From Anthoceros angustus (lineage: Eukaryota; Streptophyta; Anthocerotopsida; Anthocerotales; Anthocerotaceae), in contig MU008205.1 of NCBI GenBank assembly GCA_010909165.1, forward strand, positions 248,001 to 312,000: a DNA stretch of 64,000 nt, in the 5' to 3' direction. Under the pieces are notes generated by a model, which saw nothing but the letters and a program-made list of their open reading frames with translations, did no database searches and had not been told where the DNA came from. Of this stretch, positions 44,501 to 55,269 are shown in pieces. Every line of letters begins with the position of its first letter. Positions within the stretch are counted from its first letter, which is position 1. A program made the translations under genes and the position numbers.

Positions 44501-45201
44501 CTGCCGGGAACATTCCCAGGCCTAGGGACCATGCTGAAAGGAGTGCATTTAATGATCTAGTCGAGTTGAGGAGAAATGCTGGGTATAGCAAGTACACTCA
44601 CGAGACATGGGCAGGGGTTGCACTGGGTAGCAGAGGTGCAGGGCATAGCGAAGAAGGTGACAATGAGGATGGACAAGAGCAGCAGGAGGATGATGCACGG
44701 TCCTTTACCGGTCATTCTGCATCCAATTCAGATGCTGACAAAGGCGAACTGGCAGACCGTGAATTAATCCTGTTGGCCATCAGGCAGGAGCAGGAGATGA
44801 GGGAGATGCAATGGAGGCATAAACAGGCGCTCCGTGACCTGAAGGCTCGAATCCATCGAAAAGATACCAGTGCTGAAGAGCTCCGAAGTCTAAGAGATTC
44901 CTTTAGGAACACAGGTGTGTCATCATCTCCTGAGAGGGTGGTAGCCCATGGTATAGGCAGACGTCACAACCATGAGGCTGGCTCCAATGGGTTCCTGTCA
45001 GCTGATTTGGGCACTGCCTCACCCTCCACCCACCGTGGCGTGTATTCCAAGCTCTTCAATGGGAAGAAGTCGACGGATGAGTCAGAGGAGTCAGATAGGT
45101 TGTCCTTAAAAGAGATTGCAGCTGCTATTGCAGAGGTGAAGACCGTGAGTGACGAGGGTACCGGTTCACTGAAAGTTGGGTGTGATGGTATTGTACACTA
45201 A
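41515..45201 (+). CDS. WNK: WNK (With No Lysine) serine/threonine kinase
   Basis: Seven exons: 41515-41628, 41987-42024, 42201-42428, 42529-42752, 42842-42999, 43110-43635, 43880-45201, giving 869 residues. The Gly-rich loop GKGAFKTV carries the WNK-type catalytic Lys (K49). The usual beta-3 Lys is Asn (AWNQVK, N66). The catalytic loop is HRDLKCDN (D165), with GDLGLA (D184) for DFG and GTPEFMAPE in the activation segment. A PF2-like (OSR1 C-terminal) domain follows the kinase: [17 protein letters not shown], then [16 protein letters not shown]. The rest is a long acidic, Ser-rich tail with a helical stretch around [18 protein letters not shown]. Intron 5 uses a GC donor (see findings). Plant WNKs act in ion homeostasis, flowering time and stress signalling. 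The first exon encodes an acidic leader typical of plant WNKs. Confidence 0.95.
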
Positions 45202-45825
45202 CAGAAATTTGAGTAGTCAGCGGCAGGCAGTGAGGGGTTGAAGGTTCCCGTGATGTGACGGTGGCCCGTAGCAAGAGGTTTGTTTGGGCCTTAGTTGGTG
45301 ATCCGGGATTATGTCCCCCCATCTAACCTGCACCTAAGCTCTTAGTTTTAGACTGTGACGTTGGGTAGATGATATTGTGTTGCAGGTGGAGAAAACTTTG
45401 TTGGTGGGTGTGGCTGACGGTTGTGCTCTTCAGTCAGACGTGGGTTGCATCAGATTTCCAAGTTATTGAAGTCTCGCCGTTGCTCAGCGTCATTCATTCA
45501 TTCGAGTCCCCCGTTTCGTGTCCTTCGATGTCACGGTCTTCCTCCTTGTACATTTTTCTACATGAACAGGAGCCTCGAACACAATTATTTTTTCGTCTGG
45601 TGGCCGAGCGAAGTGTCCCATGAGAGCTGAAAGAAGGGTGAAACTTATAATTCCGCTCTGAGGTGGCTACGAAAACGGCAGCTGCAGAAAATCTTTGGGA
45701 ATCGGTTCAATCAACCCTTGTAATGATACACATGTACAATACAACCATGAATGCTAAATAAGAGGGGTGGGCCGCCAGCTGCCGGCTGGAGTAGTGGGGG
45801 ATAGCGAGTAGGAAGGAAGAAGATA
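45202..45825. other. Convergent 3' region between WNK and the NPH3-like gene
   Basis: About 0.6 kb separating two stop codons on opposite strands. No gene seen; expected to hold both 3' UTRs, which may overlap. Confidence 0.5.
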
Positions 45826-48344
45826 TCAGGAGATGGAATGCCGCCTCCTCCTCTTAGTCAAATCAGGCGTCTGGGGGTTCTTTTGCGAAGCCGAGTCCTT
45901 GGGCGCCCTTCCAAAGGGGTTGAGTTTACCCAGCTTTTTAGTCATGGAAGAGACGAATCTCTGAGCCGACCCGGATTTCTCCATGTCTTGCTTCATGTTC
46001 ACATGCTCCTTCTCCAGGTCCGTCAAGCGCATCCGCATCCTGGCAATCTCCAGCTTCAGCTCCCTGTTCTCTCTTCGCACAGACGAATAATTATCCCGCG
46101 GCGAGATGGCCGCACTCAGCGCCCCGCTGCTGATCCTCTGCGAGTACTGGCTGGCGGCGTGCTCCCCGTCCGTGAAGGAGCCCGCCATGGCCGTCCTTAG
46201 TCTCAGCTGCTCGAAGTAGAGCACCTGCACCACTACCTGCACTGGCAGCCGCTCGTTCTGCGCCGCGTGCGTGCACGCCTCCTGCGAGAGCTTCTGACAG
46301 TCCATGAGCTTGCACAGTTTCTTCCTCTCCATTTCCGACAGCGCCGGGTGAGCCTGCGGACAGGACAGACGGACTCCATGGTGAGCTCTCTAGCATGGCA
46401 TGCTTGAAACCCTAGCATGGAATGGTGAATAAAACCCTAGCACGCTGAGGCCATGTCATGTAAGAGGAAGGAGAGAGCGATGGCGGAGGAGGAAGCGGCT
46501 ACCTTGAGGTAAATGTCGATGGCTCTGTAGAGGCCGTCGTCCACAACCCTGGCATACTCGGGGAGCAGCTCAGCCAGGGACACGAACTTGGAGAGCTTGA
46601 GGTTGGCGTCGGGGGCGATCTCAGCCAGGTAAGAGTCGACCAGCTTGGCCACCTTCATGACAGCGCTCTGGGAGGGAGAGGAGCTCATGTTGGAGTCGGA
46701 CTCGTACATGAGCTGCGAGTCCTGGATGTCATCGCCGTCCTCCTGCTGCAGGAAATTCACCAGGATCCGGTGCACGATATCCACATCAAAGAGCGTGTCC
46801 CCGGTGTAGGAGAAGGAGGGAATGAGCAGGTCATCCAGCGTGGCCTGCTCCAGCTGCATCCCGATCCGCTTCTCCAAGTCCAGCCTACACGCAATCGTGG
46901 TGTCCAAAATAATGGCCGTCCTGAGCAGCCCGAAGAGGAAGCTACAGGAAGCCGTGTTCTTCTCAGGGGGCAGGAGGCTGACGATGGTCTCCACCAGCAC
47001 CCGCTGCTCGTGCTCCATGGCCGTGGCACTGTCATGCACCTTCATCTTCCTAGGCCCGGCCCCGGCCCCGCCCCCGGCCTGCTTCCTGTTGAACCCCTTG
47101 AGCGAGCGGTGCGCGTAGTGCATCAAGGCCCCCCCGATGCTCTCATAGCGCAGCCCGCGCGAGCGCATCGCCGCCAGCACTCTCTGGTACAGGTCGATGC
47201 GCAGCACAGAGAGATCCTCGGCCCACCAGTCGATGAGCGAGAGCTTGCTGTTGCCGTTGTTGAAGCTCAGCTTCTGCACGTTGTCGGAGCGGCCAGAGCC
47301 GGAAGAGTTGTTGTGGTCTGTGCCTCCCCCGCCCCCGCCCCCGGCCCGGGCCAGGCTGGATGCGATCTGCTCCCTGCACGCCTTGCTGGCCGCAGCGTCG
47401 ATGCATCGCTGCACGATCCGGAGATCCTCCGCCATGGGCAGGAGATTCTCGCACTGGTGGAGCACCGCAACGGAGTCCGCCAGATTCTGCAGCACCACCT
47501 CCTGGAGAAAGGCCTCTGTCCTGGACACCAGGTTGCCGTCTCCGTAGTCGTCCGTCATCTCCAGCGCCTCCGCCACGCACCGCAAGACAGCCACGTTCAC
47601 CGTGGTGATCTCGAAGTTGACGCCGTAGCAGAACTTAGCCGCCAGCTCGAAGGCTTCCGCCCCGCCCGGCACATCCTTGAGCTCCAGCCGCCCCGGGTCA
47701 GTCGTCTCCCGAGCCTCCGCCGCCATTTTCCGTATCCTCCCGCTCCTGGACACCAGCGGGAACTGCACCCACCACACCACAACCCCGCATTGGATTCTTC
47801 CCCCACCAACCATTGCTTGCTTCCGCAACCCGACAAGGGAAGAAATAATCTCGCCTCATGTCCGTCCTCTTTACCTTGTGGAGAGCGAAGGCGGTGCCAT
47901 CCACGTCCACCACAACGTCGCTGGGAACGTCGCTGGTGAAGGCCCTGCACATCATCACACGAAACCACTCTCTTTCTCAGTCACCCATGTCACGACATGC
48001 CATTGCAAGCCATGCCTTCCACCATTCCATGGCAGCAAGCAACATAGGAAGGAAGGAAGGAAGGTAAGGAGGAAAAGAGAAATTGGGCGGGGCAAGCCTG
48101 GTGAGGAGAAAACAAAAGCAGCCAGATGGACAGACAAAGAGGGCATTCCATTCCACATTCCCTTGAGTTCCATGGCATTCCATTCCATTGCATTCCTGTC
48201 CAGCCCAGCACAGTCCAGTCCATTGCAGGGCACAGGGAATGAAACCCACCACTCGCTAGGGCGTTTCATGACGAAGCTGGAACGGGAGTTGCGATGCTTG
48301 AGGGGAGGAAGCTTGTCATGCGAAGCCCTGGGGGCCACCGCCAT
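45826..48344 (-). CDS. NPH3/RPT2-like (NRL) BTB-domain protein
   Basis: Four exons: 48344-48250, 47944-47875, 47762-46503, 46353-45826, joining to 650 residues. The N-terminal BTB/POZ domain spans about 32-130 ([20 protein letters not shown], then [16 protein letters not shown]). The NPH3 domain starts near residue 231 at LIDWWAEDL and includes the typical [29 protein letters not shown] and [13 protein letters not shown]-like blocks. After it come a predicted coiled coil ([20 protein letters not shown]) and a basic tail ending [11 protein letters not shown] proteins are substrate adaptors for CUL3 ubiquitin ligases and act with phototropins or in polar auxin transport. Which NRL subfamily this is cannot be told without a tree. 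The BTB-encoding exons 1-2 are very small, as in many plant NRL genes. Confidence 0.92.
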
Positions 48345-49857
48345 GGCGGCGAGGGGGGGCGAGGGGGCGGAGGCAGAGGAGGAGGGAGAGGAGCTGCATC
48401 CACCGAGGGAGGAGCAGGGGCAGGGGGGGGACTGGGTGGCTGGGATCCCGAAGCCGCGGCCGTGCAGGAGGCAGGCAAAGGCAGCAGGCGCTCTGGTGTG
48501 TGCCTTGTGCCCTGGAGGCAAGACCTGACTGGATTGGATGCGAGAGAGAGAGAGAGAGAGGGAGAAAGAGAGCCCCCGAGAGGGGTAGGAGAAAAGGGCA
48601 GCAGCAGCAGGAAAAGGAGAGAGGAAGGAAGAAAGGAAGATTATTAGTCTAGAATGCCTGTCGCTCCTGACGAGGAGGATAGAGCCGGGCACTGCACACC
48701 GTGTTGCGTTGCAGCACAGTGGTGCAGACGGGTAGGCTGCTATGCACAGTAAATCCTACATCCAGCAACAAGCAGGAGTAGGGGCCGGGCCGGGCCGGGT
48801 CCGCCTTGTCCTGTCCCCGTTGTCCTGCGAGAGCGTGGCGTGGCTTCGTGCGCGCGTTCGACGCCGGGCCGGCATGGACCACGACTTGTGGTGCAGGATT
48901 GCCCTAGGCCCCTGCGGCCTGCGCCGCCCCGCCCGAGATCGACATGGAGATGGAGATGAGGATTATGTAGGTATGCGTCTGCACAGTACAAACCGCTGCT
49001 GCTCTGTTCTTGTTCTTGTTGCCCTTGTTGTGGGAAAAAGATAGAGAGAGAGTAGAGAGAGGGAAAAAGAGGGGGCCCCGGCGGCTCCCCAACAACTTCG
49101 GCTCTCATCTCATCCGGATTTGCTTCCTCGGATTTCCCGATTTCCCCTTCTCCCAGCCTCACTCGAGCCGCCTCTGGCAGGACTAGGTGGGGGGTCCCAC
49201 GGGCTCCCCCACCTATGTACATACCCGATGCCCGCTCCCCGTTACCTCTCCCTCCGACCCGGCCTCACCTCTTTTCTCTCTCTCTCTGCCTCCGACCCGT
49301 CCCGTGCATGAGTCCCTTGTTGGTCAGCTTTGTTACTTTAGAGTTCATCCGACATCCTCGGTGCATTTTGGTGTCGAGGGTTTGCTGGTTTTTAGTGTAC
49401 CATTGAATCGGTGTGTACTCTCACTGTCCTCACCGTCTTAGTGTTTGCTGATTTCTCATTTTAGAATTGATCCAATATCCAATGTGACTCTGCATGTACC
49501 GATTGTTTGCTGATTTCTCATTTTAGGGCTGATTCGGTGGTGCCTCTGCAGGCATCAATTCTAGCTCATCGTTGCTCATAGTTTCTCAGCCATGGACCGC
49601 AAGCGCATAGGCTCTCGGATATTGACTGTAAGCGCACAGGCTCTCAAAGTATTGACACCTCCGGAAATCGAACCCTACAGTTCAGCAGGGAGGGAGGCAA
49701 ACTATATTTCCTTCCCTCAGGGCGGCAAACAGGAGGAGAAGGAAAGGGAAGGGAAGCCACCTTGAACACGAGAAATCAAATGTGGCCGTCCGGAGGAAAA
49801 AAAAAGCTCACGGCATGAGGACGGGTCGGGGAGGAAAGAAAAACGCTGTGAGGCCGG
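48345..49857. other. Upstream region of the NPH3-like gene
   Basis: GC-rich with a (GA)n run at 48540-48560, probably 5' UTR and promoter. At 49444-49535 a roughly 60-base unit with TTTGCTGATTTCTCATTTTAG is repeated. No further gene is recognised. Confidence 0.45.
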
Positions 49858-50068
49858 GTCGGGGAGAAGAAGAATGAAGAATTTTATTGAAGTCCATGAG
49901 GACGGATTTCCGTCATGGGACTTAGTACTTCACAACTTGTACCATGGTGTGCCTAAGCTACTTGCACCAAGGGCATCCACTCCCTTTAGGCACCCCATCT
50001 AAGTACCGATCTAAGCTCAGGATGCTTAATCCTAACTACGTTCTTATAAATGTGTGTCCATTTGGACT
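49858..50068 (-). repeat. Dispersed repeat, copy 2, inverted
   Basis: Reverse complement of 36150-36412: a GAAGAAGAATGAAGAA tail, then GGACGGATTTCCGTCATGGG, CTTGTACCATGGTGTGCCTA, CCCTTTAGGCACCCCATCTA and ATAAATGTGTGTCCATTTGG. It has one copy of the segment that is doubled at 36 kb. Confidence 0.85.
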
Positions 50069-52171
50069 TATACCGAGAGCGGGGCACCGGGTGATCGGCG
50101 CCTGTGGGTGAGGAACCCCGTTCCCCGTGCACGGGGTCCCCCGTCCCGTAGCGGCTCCGGAAAGGAAATAGGTCACCCGCCGCCTCTACCCCCCGGGCGC
50201 TTGTGACGCAATCCAACAGCTCATGGGTGCCACAGGGAACATCGCTGGGCCCATCGCCGGGTCTCGCTTTTGGACACACTCACACAGTCACACTGCGCTC
50301 TGGGCTGTGGGCTGGCCAATGGGCATGCCATGCATGAGGCCATGCCTGCCTGCCTGCCAAGGGATGATGATGCGGGAGCCCCTGATATCCGCTGACACCC
50401 CTGACTTGCCCCTCTCTTGTGGCTATGTATTTACAGCTCTGCGGGCATGGCGGGGGCCGGGGCTGGGGCCAGCCTATTCCTGTGCCCCTCCTTGTGGAGC
50501 TGCTCCTCTGGAGCTGCCGAGTCGGATTGGGCACGTGGGACTCTGATCCTTGCCGAGGAAAGGAGGCTGGGTGTCGCCTCTCTCGTCCCTCCTTTCTGTT
50601 CTGGGCGGAAGGGTGCAGCAGGATGCTTGGAGGGATCCTTGAAGGGTGTTGTGCGCGTCACGTGCAGGGCAGGGGAATTGAGCGAGCCTTCATTTGCTGG
50701 TTTACAATCTTGTGCGTGGCTTTGCAGCAAGGGTTTCGGTTTCTTCATGCACTCAGCTCAGGGTTTAAGTTTTTGTGGGCACTTGCAAGGTGGAGGGATC
50801 CCAGGCTGTGAAGGCGGTACGCTGGTTTCCCTCAGTGTGAGGAGTGGCGTGCAGAGGCTGCAGATTCGTGTTTTCCATGCTCGGTATGGTGTTGACGGCA
50901 TTGGTCGAAGCCAACATCACCAGCTCTTTCAGACGAGTTTGAGGGATACTCGAGTTACGTTGAACACCTCAGCGCCGGCAAGGGATGGTTTGCCGGCTTT
51001 GTAGGCTGCCGAATGGTGGGATGGAGGATGGTTGTTGCATCATATGCTTGTGTATCTCGCAGCATGGACTCTGGCAGCGTCTTGACAAGAGAGGACGTTT
51101 GGGTGGTTGGAGACTAGCCATGGTCAGGTGTAGTGTTTTTGTGGAACAACAGCCCTGTGTGGACAGTCTGAACGAGGTGGACGCCATGAACAGTCCAAGG
51201 ATGGATGTCTGCTTGCAGGCTTGCTACACAGTACACTTACACGGCTTCATGGCATGGAGGTGTTTACGAAAACGTGGGTTCTCGGCATCACAGACCACTG
51301 TCTGTGCGGCAGCAAAGGGAGCAAAGAAATCGAAGCAAGGAAGCTAGCGTTTTGTCAGTTCTCCCACCAGATGAGGACAGCTTTACCCTTCGTCAGTATG
51401 GTCCGAGCATATGCACATGACCTAGCGGGTGGAACTAATCATTCTGCAGGAGGGGCAGAGCTTGAGCCTGAGCGTGACCTCTGCAAGCTGTAGCTGTGCC
51501 GGCTACTCTTTCTCAGCATGTGGCAACGCAACACAACAGGCTCGGGCCGCACAAAGAGCCTGGATGACGCAGTCGGCTCGAGGTTGTCCACCACAAAGGA
51601 CGTATCTTCTTCCCCGAGACAGATAGAAGCACTACAATCGCCGTGCCTCACATGTCCGTGCGGTGCACCAGGTTGTCCCATATTTTGTACACTCCATGCT
51701 CCAGCGAGCGCTGTCTCCAGCCACATGGGCCCAGCTTCCGGCACGTCTCGTCCTGACACCGTCGCAGATCAGCCCATCCCTGATACCAAGAATGAACAGA
51801 GCACGCCAGTAACATGAATGCCATCATCGGAATCGTTCCCTGAACAGCACAGCATCTGCAATGAGACGGGGAATCATCCTCCTCACATCATCGAGGCTTC
51901 GTCTTTGATCACCACTGCCCCACCACAATCATCCAATTGGACTAGAATCCAAGGCGCAATGTGGCCGTGTGATGGGAGTGTGGTGAGCGTGGAGAGCGGA
52001 GATAGGTGGCTGCTCCCGATGCCACCTGGGTCGGGGAACGGAGAGATGCATCCTCCCTGGCCTGGTGTGTCTCTGCAACGGCCATGTCCTTGATGCCCCT
52101 AGCGCGCGCCTCCTCCCCTGACTGCGCCCTCTCGGGAATCCGGCCCAGCCCGCTGCCCGCAGCCGGTCGCC
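50069..52171. other. Upstream region of the CAT9-like gene, no gene recognised
   Basis: Frames of 100-195 codons at 50417-51004 overlap on several frames and match nothing known. The last 200 bases are GC-rich and are likely the CAT9 5' UTR. Confidence 0.4.
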
Positions 52172-54762
52172 ATGGGCTACCATGGCGCACGCCCGGAAGG
52201 CTCGTGGTGGGCTGTGTTGCAGGCTCGCGCTCTTCGCATTAAGTCTCTCCCACTGCTGCGGATTGCGGAGCACAAGGTGGAGGGGGGGCCGGACGGCGGG
52301 CTGGTGAGGAAGCTGGGGCCATGGGACCTGGTTCTCATGGGCATCGGGGCCTCCATCGGCGCTGGCATCTTCGTCGTCACCGGCACCGTAGCGCACGACG
52401 CCGGCCCTGGTGCGTGCCCACATTCATGGATGCAACTGGGTTTCTTTCACTTCTCTCGTCTTGGATTTGCTGGGGGTGTGATGTGAAGGATGCATTTTTG
52501 TGGGTCTCGTGCAGGTGTGGTGCTCAGTTTTGCGCTGGCAGGAGCGGCCTGTGTGTTCAATGCTCTCTGCTACGGGGAGTTGTCCACCAGGTTTCCTGCC
52601 CTGGTGGGCGGGGCGTACCTCTACACGTACTGCACCATCAACGAGCTCACCGCCTTTCTCGTCTTCTGCAATTTGATGCTGGATTACCACATTGGCGCTG
52701 CCAGTATTGCACGCAGCCTTGCGAGCTACCTGGTGTCACTGTTCAGCTTCATCCCTGCTGTGCAATCGCTGCCGGCTTGGGTGAACGGGGGACAGGAGTT
52801 TTACGGGGGATGGGTGTCTATCAACGTTCTGGCACCTATCGTGCTTGTCATTCTCACGTACATCCTCTGCCAAGGGGTCAAGGAATCGGCAGCAGTGAAC
52901 GCTGCCATGACTGTCACCAAGGTGATTGGCAACCAAAGTCTCCTGCTTCTCATAACTATTCCTCACAGCAGTGAGTCGCTTGCAATGGGATCTTAACCCT
53001 GACCACTTCTCGTTGCTTCTCTTTCAGGTGCTCATAGTCTTGTTGGTGATCGCAGTCGGTGCTTTCGAAGTTGACACCACGAACTGGAGTCCTTTTCTCC
53101 CGTATGGTGTTTCAGCAGTGGTGACAGGAGCCACGGGTCTGTCTCTCCTCCTTTGGCAGGATGCTCATTAGCTTTCTGACATGGGAGCTGCCTGACATAG
53201 TTCTTGTGGTCTGGCAGTTGTGTTCTTCTCCTATGTGGGATTTGATGCGGTTGCAAATTCCGCAGAGGAAGTGAAGAAGCCGCAGGTACAATGCTGCACA
53301 AATTGCCCTCGTTTTGACATTGTCTGATTTACCTTCTGGTTAGAGTGTCTGACTCGATAGAATGATCCTCCAGTCTGTAGGATGCTGCTGATGTCTCACA
53401 GGCGGCGTGGGCTTGCAGCGAGACCTACCTATCGGCATTCTTGGTAGTTTGGTTGCTTGTGCGGCATTGTACGTGGCAGTGTGCCTGGTTATCACAGGCA
53501 TGGTACCCTACACTGAGCTAGGGGGTGACGCACCTCTTGCACTCGCCTTCAAGGCTAAAGGGCTGTATATAGTGAGTACCCTCATTGGCGTGGGTGCAGT
53601 TGCTGGCCTAACCACCACCGTCCTTGTGGGGCTCTATGTCCAGGTGAATCATCTTTGGCTTATCTCACAGGTTTCTTCGGCCTTCATTTGACTAAGCTGC
53701 TGGCGTGACTCGTCTTGTGAATTTTTGTTTTTGCTATGATGTTTCAGTCACGACTGTACCTTGGACTTGGCCGAGATGGACTTCTACCAACATTTTTTGC
53801 TCGCATCAACCCTGAGCATCACACACCTGTATTAGCCCAAATATGGGTTGGAATTGTTGCAGGTGTCTTGTCCCTGTTCTTCAATGTCAGTCACCTGTCT
53901 CACATTCTTTCAGTTGGTTGCTTGGTAAGTTACCATTTGCGCCTGCAGGTCTCCTTTTCAATGCTAATTCAACTCTTCTAGATAGCTCATCCCTGGAGTA
54001 TCATCTTAAACACTTTCCCATTGTTGCTATTTGAACAGTCTGGATATTCTGTGGTAGCAGCTTGCGTGTTGATGCTGCGCATTCAATCAGCAGAAGTTGA
54101 GAGTCAACACATTGTCCCACAATCTCGTGGATTCTCCAAATGGCAAGAAGCGATGACAGGGATCTTAGCTGTTACTCTTTTCAGCTTCTTAGTTGGCATC
54201 ACCTACAGATATGAATACCCAGTAGTTGCTCTTGTCTTCCTTGTTCTGGCTGTAATAAGTGCAGTGCCCCTGTATGTTAGGCAGGTGAGTTATGTCACTC
54301 CTCTCCTTACCATCTGTGCTGCTTGTCCTGGCAATGAATGTGACACTAAACAAGAAGCACTGGTACCATGCAGGAGTACAAGAGGCCATTGACGTTCGCA
54401 TGCCCTTGGGTGCCAACACTGCCTTTGTTGGGCATTGCTTTGAACATTTTCTTGTTTGCTCAGGTGAGTAGTTCTCCTCCTGTGCTTCTACGAGTCTTAC
54501 ACTACGCTGAGTCGATGTGAACTTGTTACAATAGAGATAAAAAGCTTATTCATGGGCTGCAACTGAACTGCAAAGTCTTGTCTGACAGTTACACTGGGAG
54601 GCTTGGGTGCGGTTTGTTGTGCTCAACATACTGGCGGTCGTTGCTTATGCTTTATACGGTCAACACAATACAGTCTTCGAGACTGCTGTAGATTCAAGGT
54701 CACCACTCTATGAAAAGGCTCCTGGTGGGGACCCTGATGAGCATGTTGAGGATCTTAACTGA
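52172..54762 (+). CDS. CAT9: Cationic amino acid transporter, CAT9-like
   Basis: Nine exons: 52172-52409, 52515-52921, 53028-53136, 53218-53285, 53419-53643, 53748-53924, 54039-54284, 54374-54463, 54589-54762, joining to 577 residues. This is an APC-superfamily transporter: GIGASIGAGIFVVTGTVA in TM1, GELSTRFPALVGGAYLYTY in TM3, VVFFSYVGFDAVANSAEE in TM6 and LYLGLGRDGLLP after TM8. A run of hydrophobic segments fits about 14 membrane spans, with the short soluble C-terminus PDEHVEDLN. The N-terminus (SWWAVLQARALRIKSL) and the DGGLVRKLGPWDL block match the plant CAT9 branch, whose Arabidopsis member is assigned to internal membranes; the location here is inference. The first ATG in frame is used. 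Its 3' end faces the BAT1-like gene. Confidence 0.93.
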
Positions 54763-55269
54763 AAGATCCTATCCTATTACATCTGCTTTGATGCAAAAGA
54801 ACATGCATGTCTGTGAAAGTGCCAGATCGGAAGGCCACAACAATGTTGTTGCCAATATTGTTAGCAGAACAGTCAGTCCCTTCTCTTCGTCGATGCGAGG
54901 CAGACATGCTCCTCTCAATGCGACAACAGTACCAATCCAAACCCCACGTGTAAAATATCAATGTCCTTAATATCTGAACATGAAATACCCGAGCTAGGGC
55001 AAGTTCACATCTATTACTGTCTCACCATCTTGTGTCCAACCTTCTTCACCCCAGATTCTCTACAATATAACTCTTCAGTTCTCTACAACATAGCTCTTAG
55101 GTTCTCTACAACATTACTGGGTGCACATCAGTAAAGCTACGTAGCATGTAGGAGATGACTTGCAGTAAAATCAAAACCTCAGCACGAGGTATGAAGCTTA
55201 ATCCAGTTGCAGTTGCATGATGTTTATGTTACACAGAAAAAATTATGAAAAAGTACATAAATGAAGCTG
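54763..55269. other. Short convergent spacer between two amino acid transporter genes
   Basis: 507 bases between stop codons. AT-rich around 55080-55250, no gene. Both 3' UTRs must lie or overlap here. Confidence 0.6.

Noticed and set aside
46770-47939. 389-codon + strand ORF
   Set aside because: Exact antisense shadow of exon 3 of the NPH3-like gene; composition is the mirror of its GC-rich codons.
50417-51004. 195-codon + strand ORF upstream of the CAT9-like gene
   Set aside because: Overlapped by a similar-length ORF in another frame and by one on the other strand; Gly/Ser/Cys-rich without motif or codon preference.
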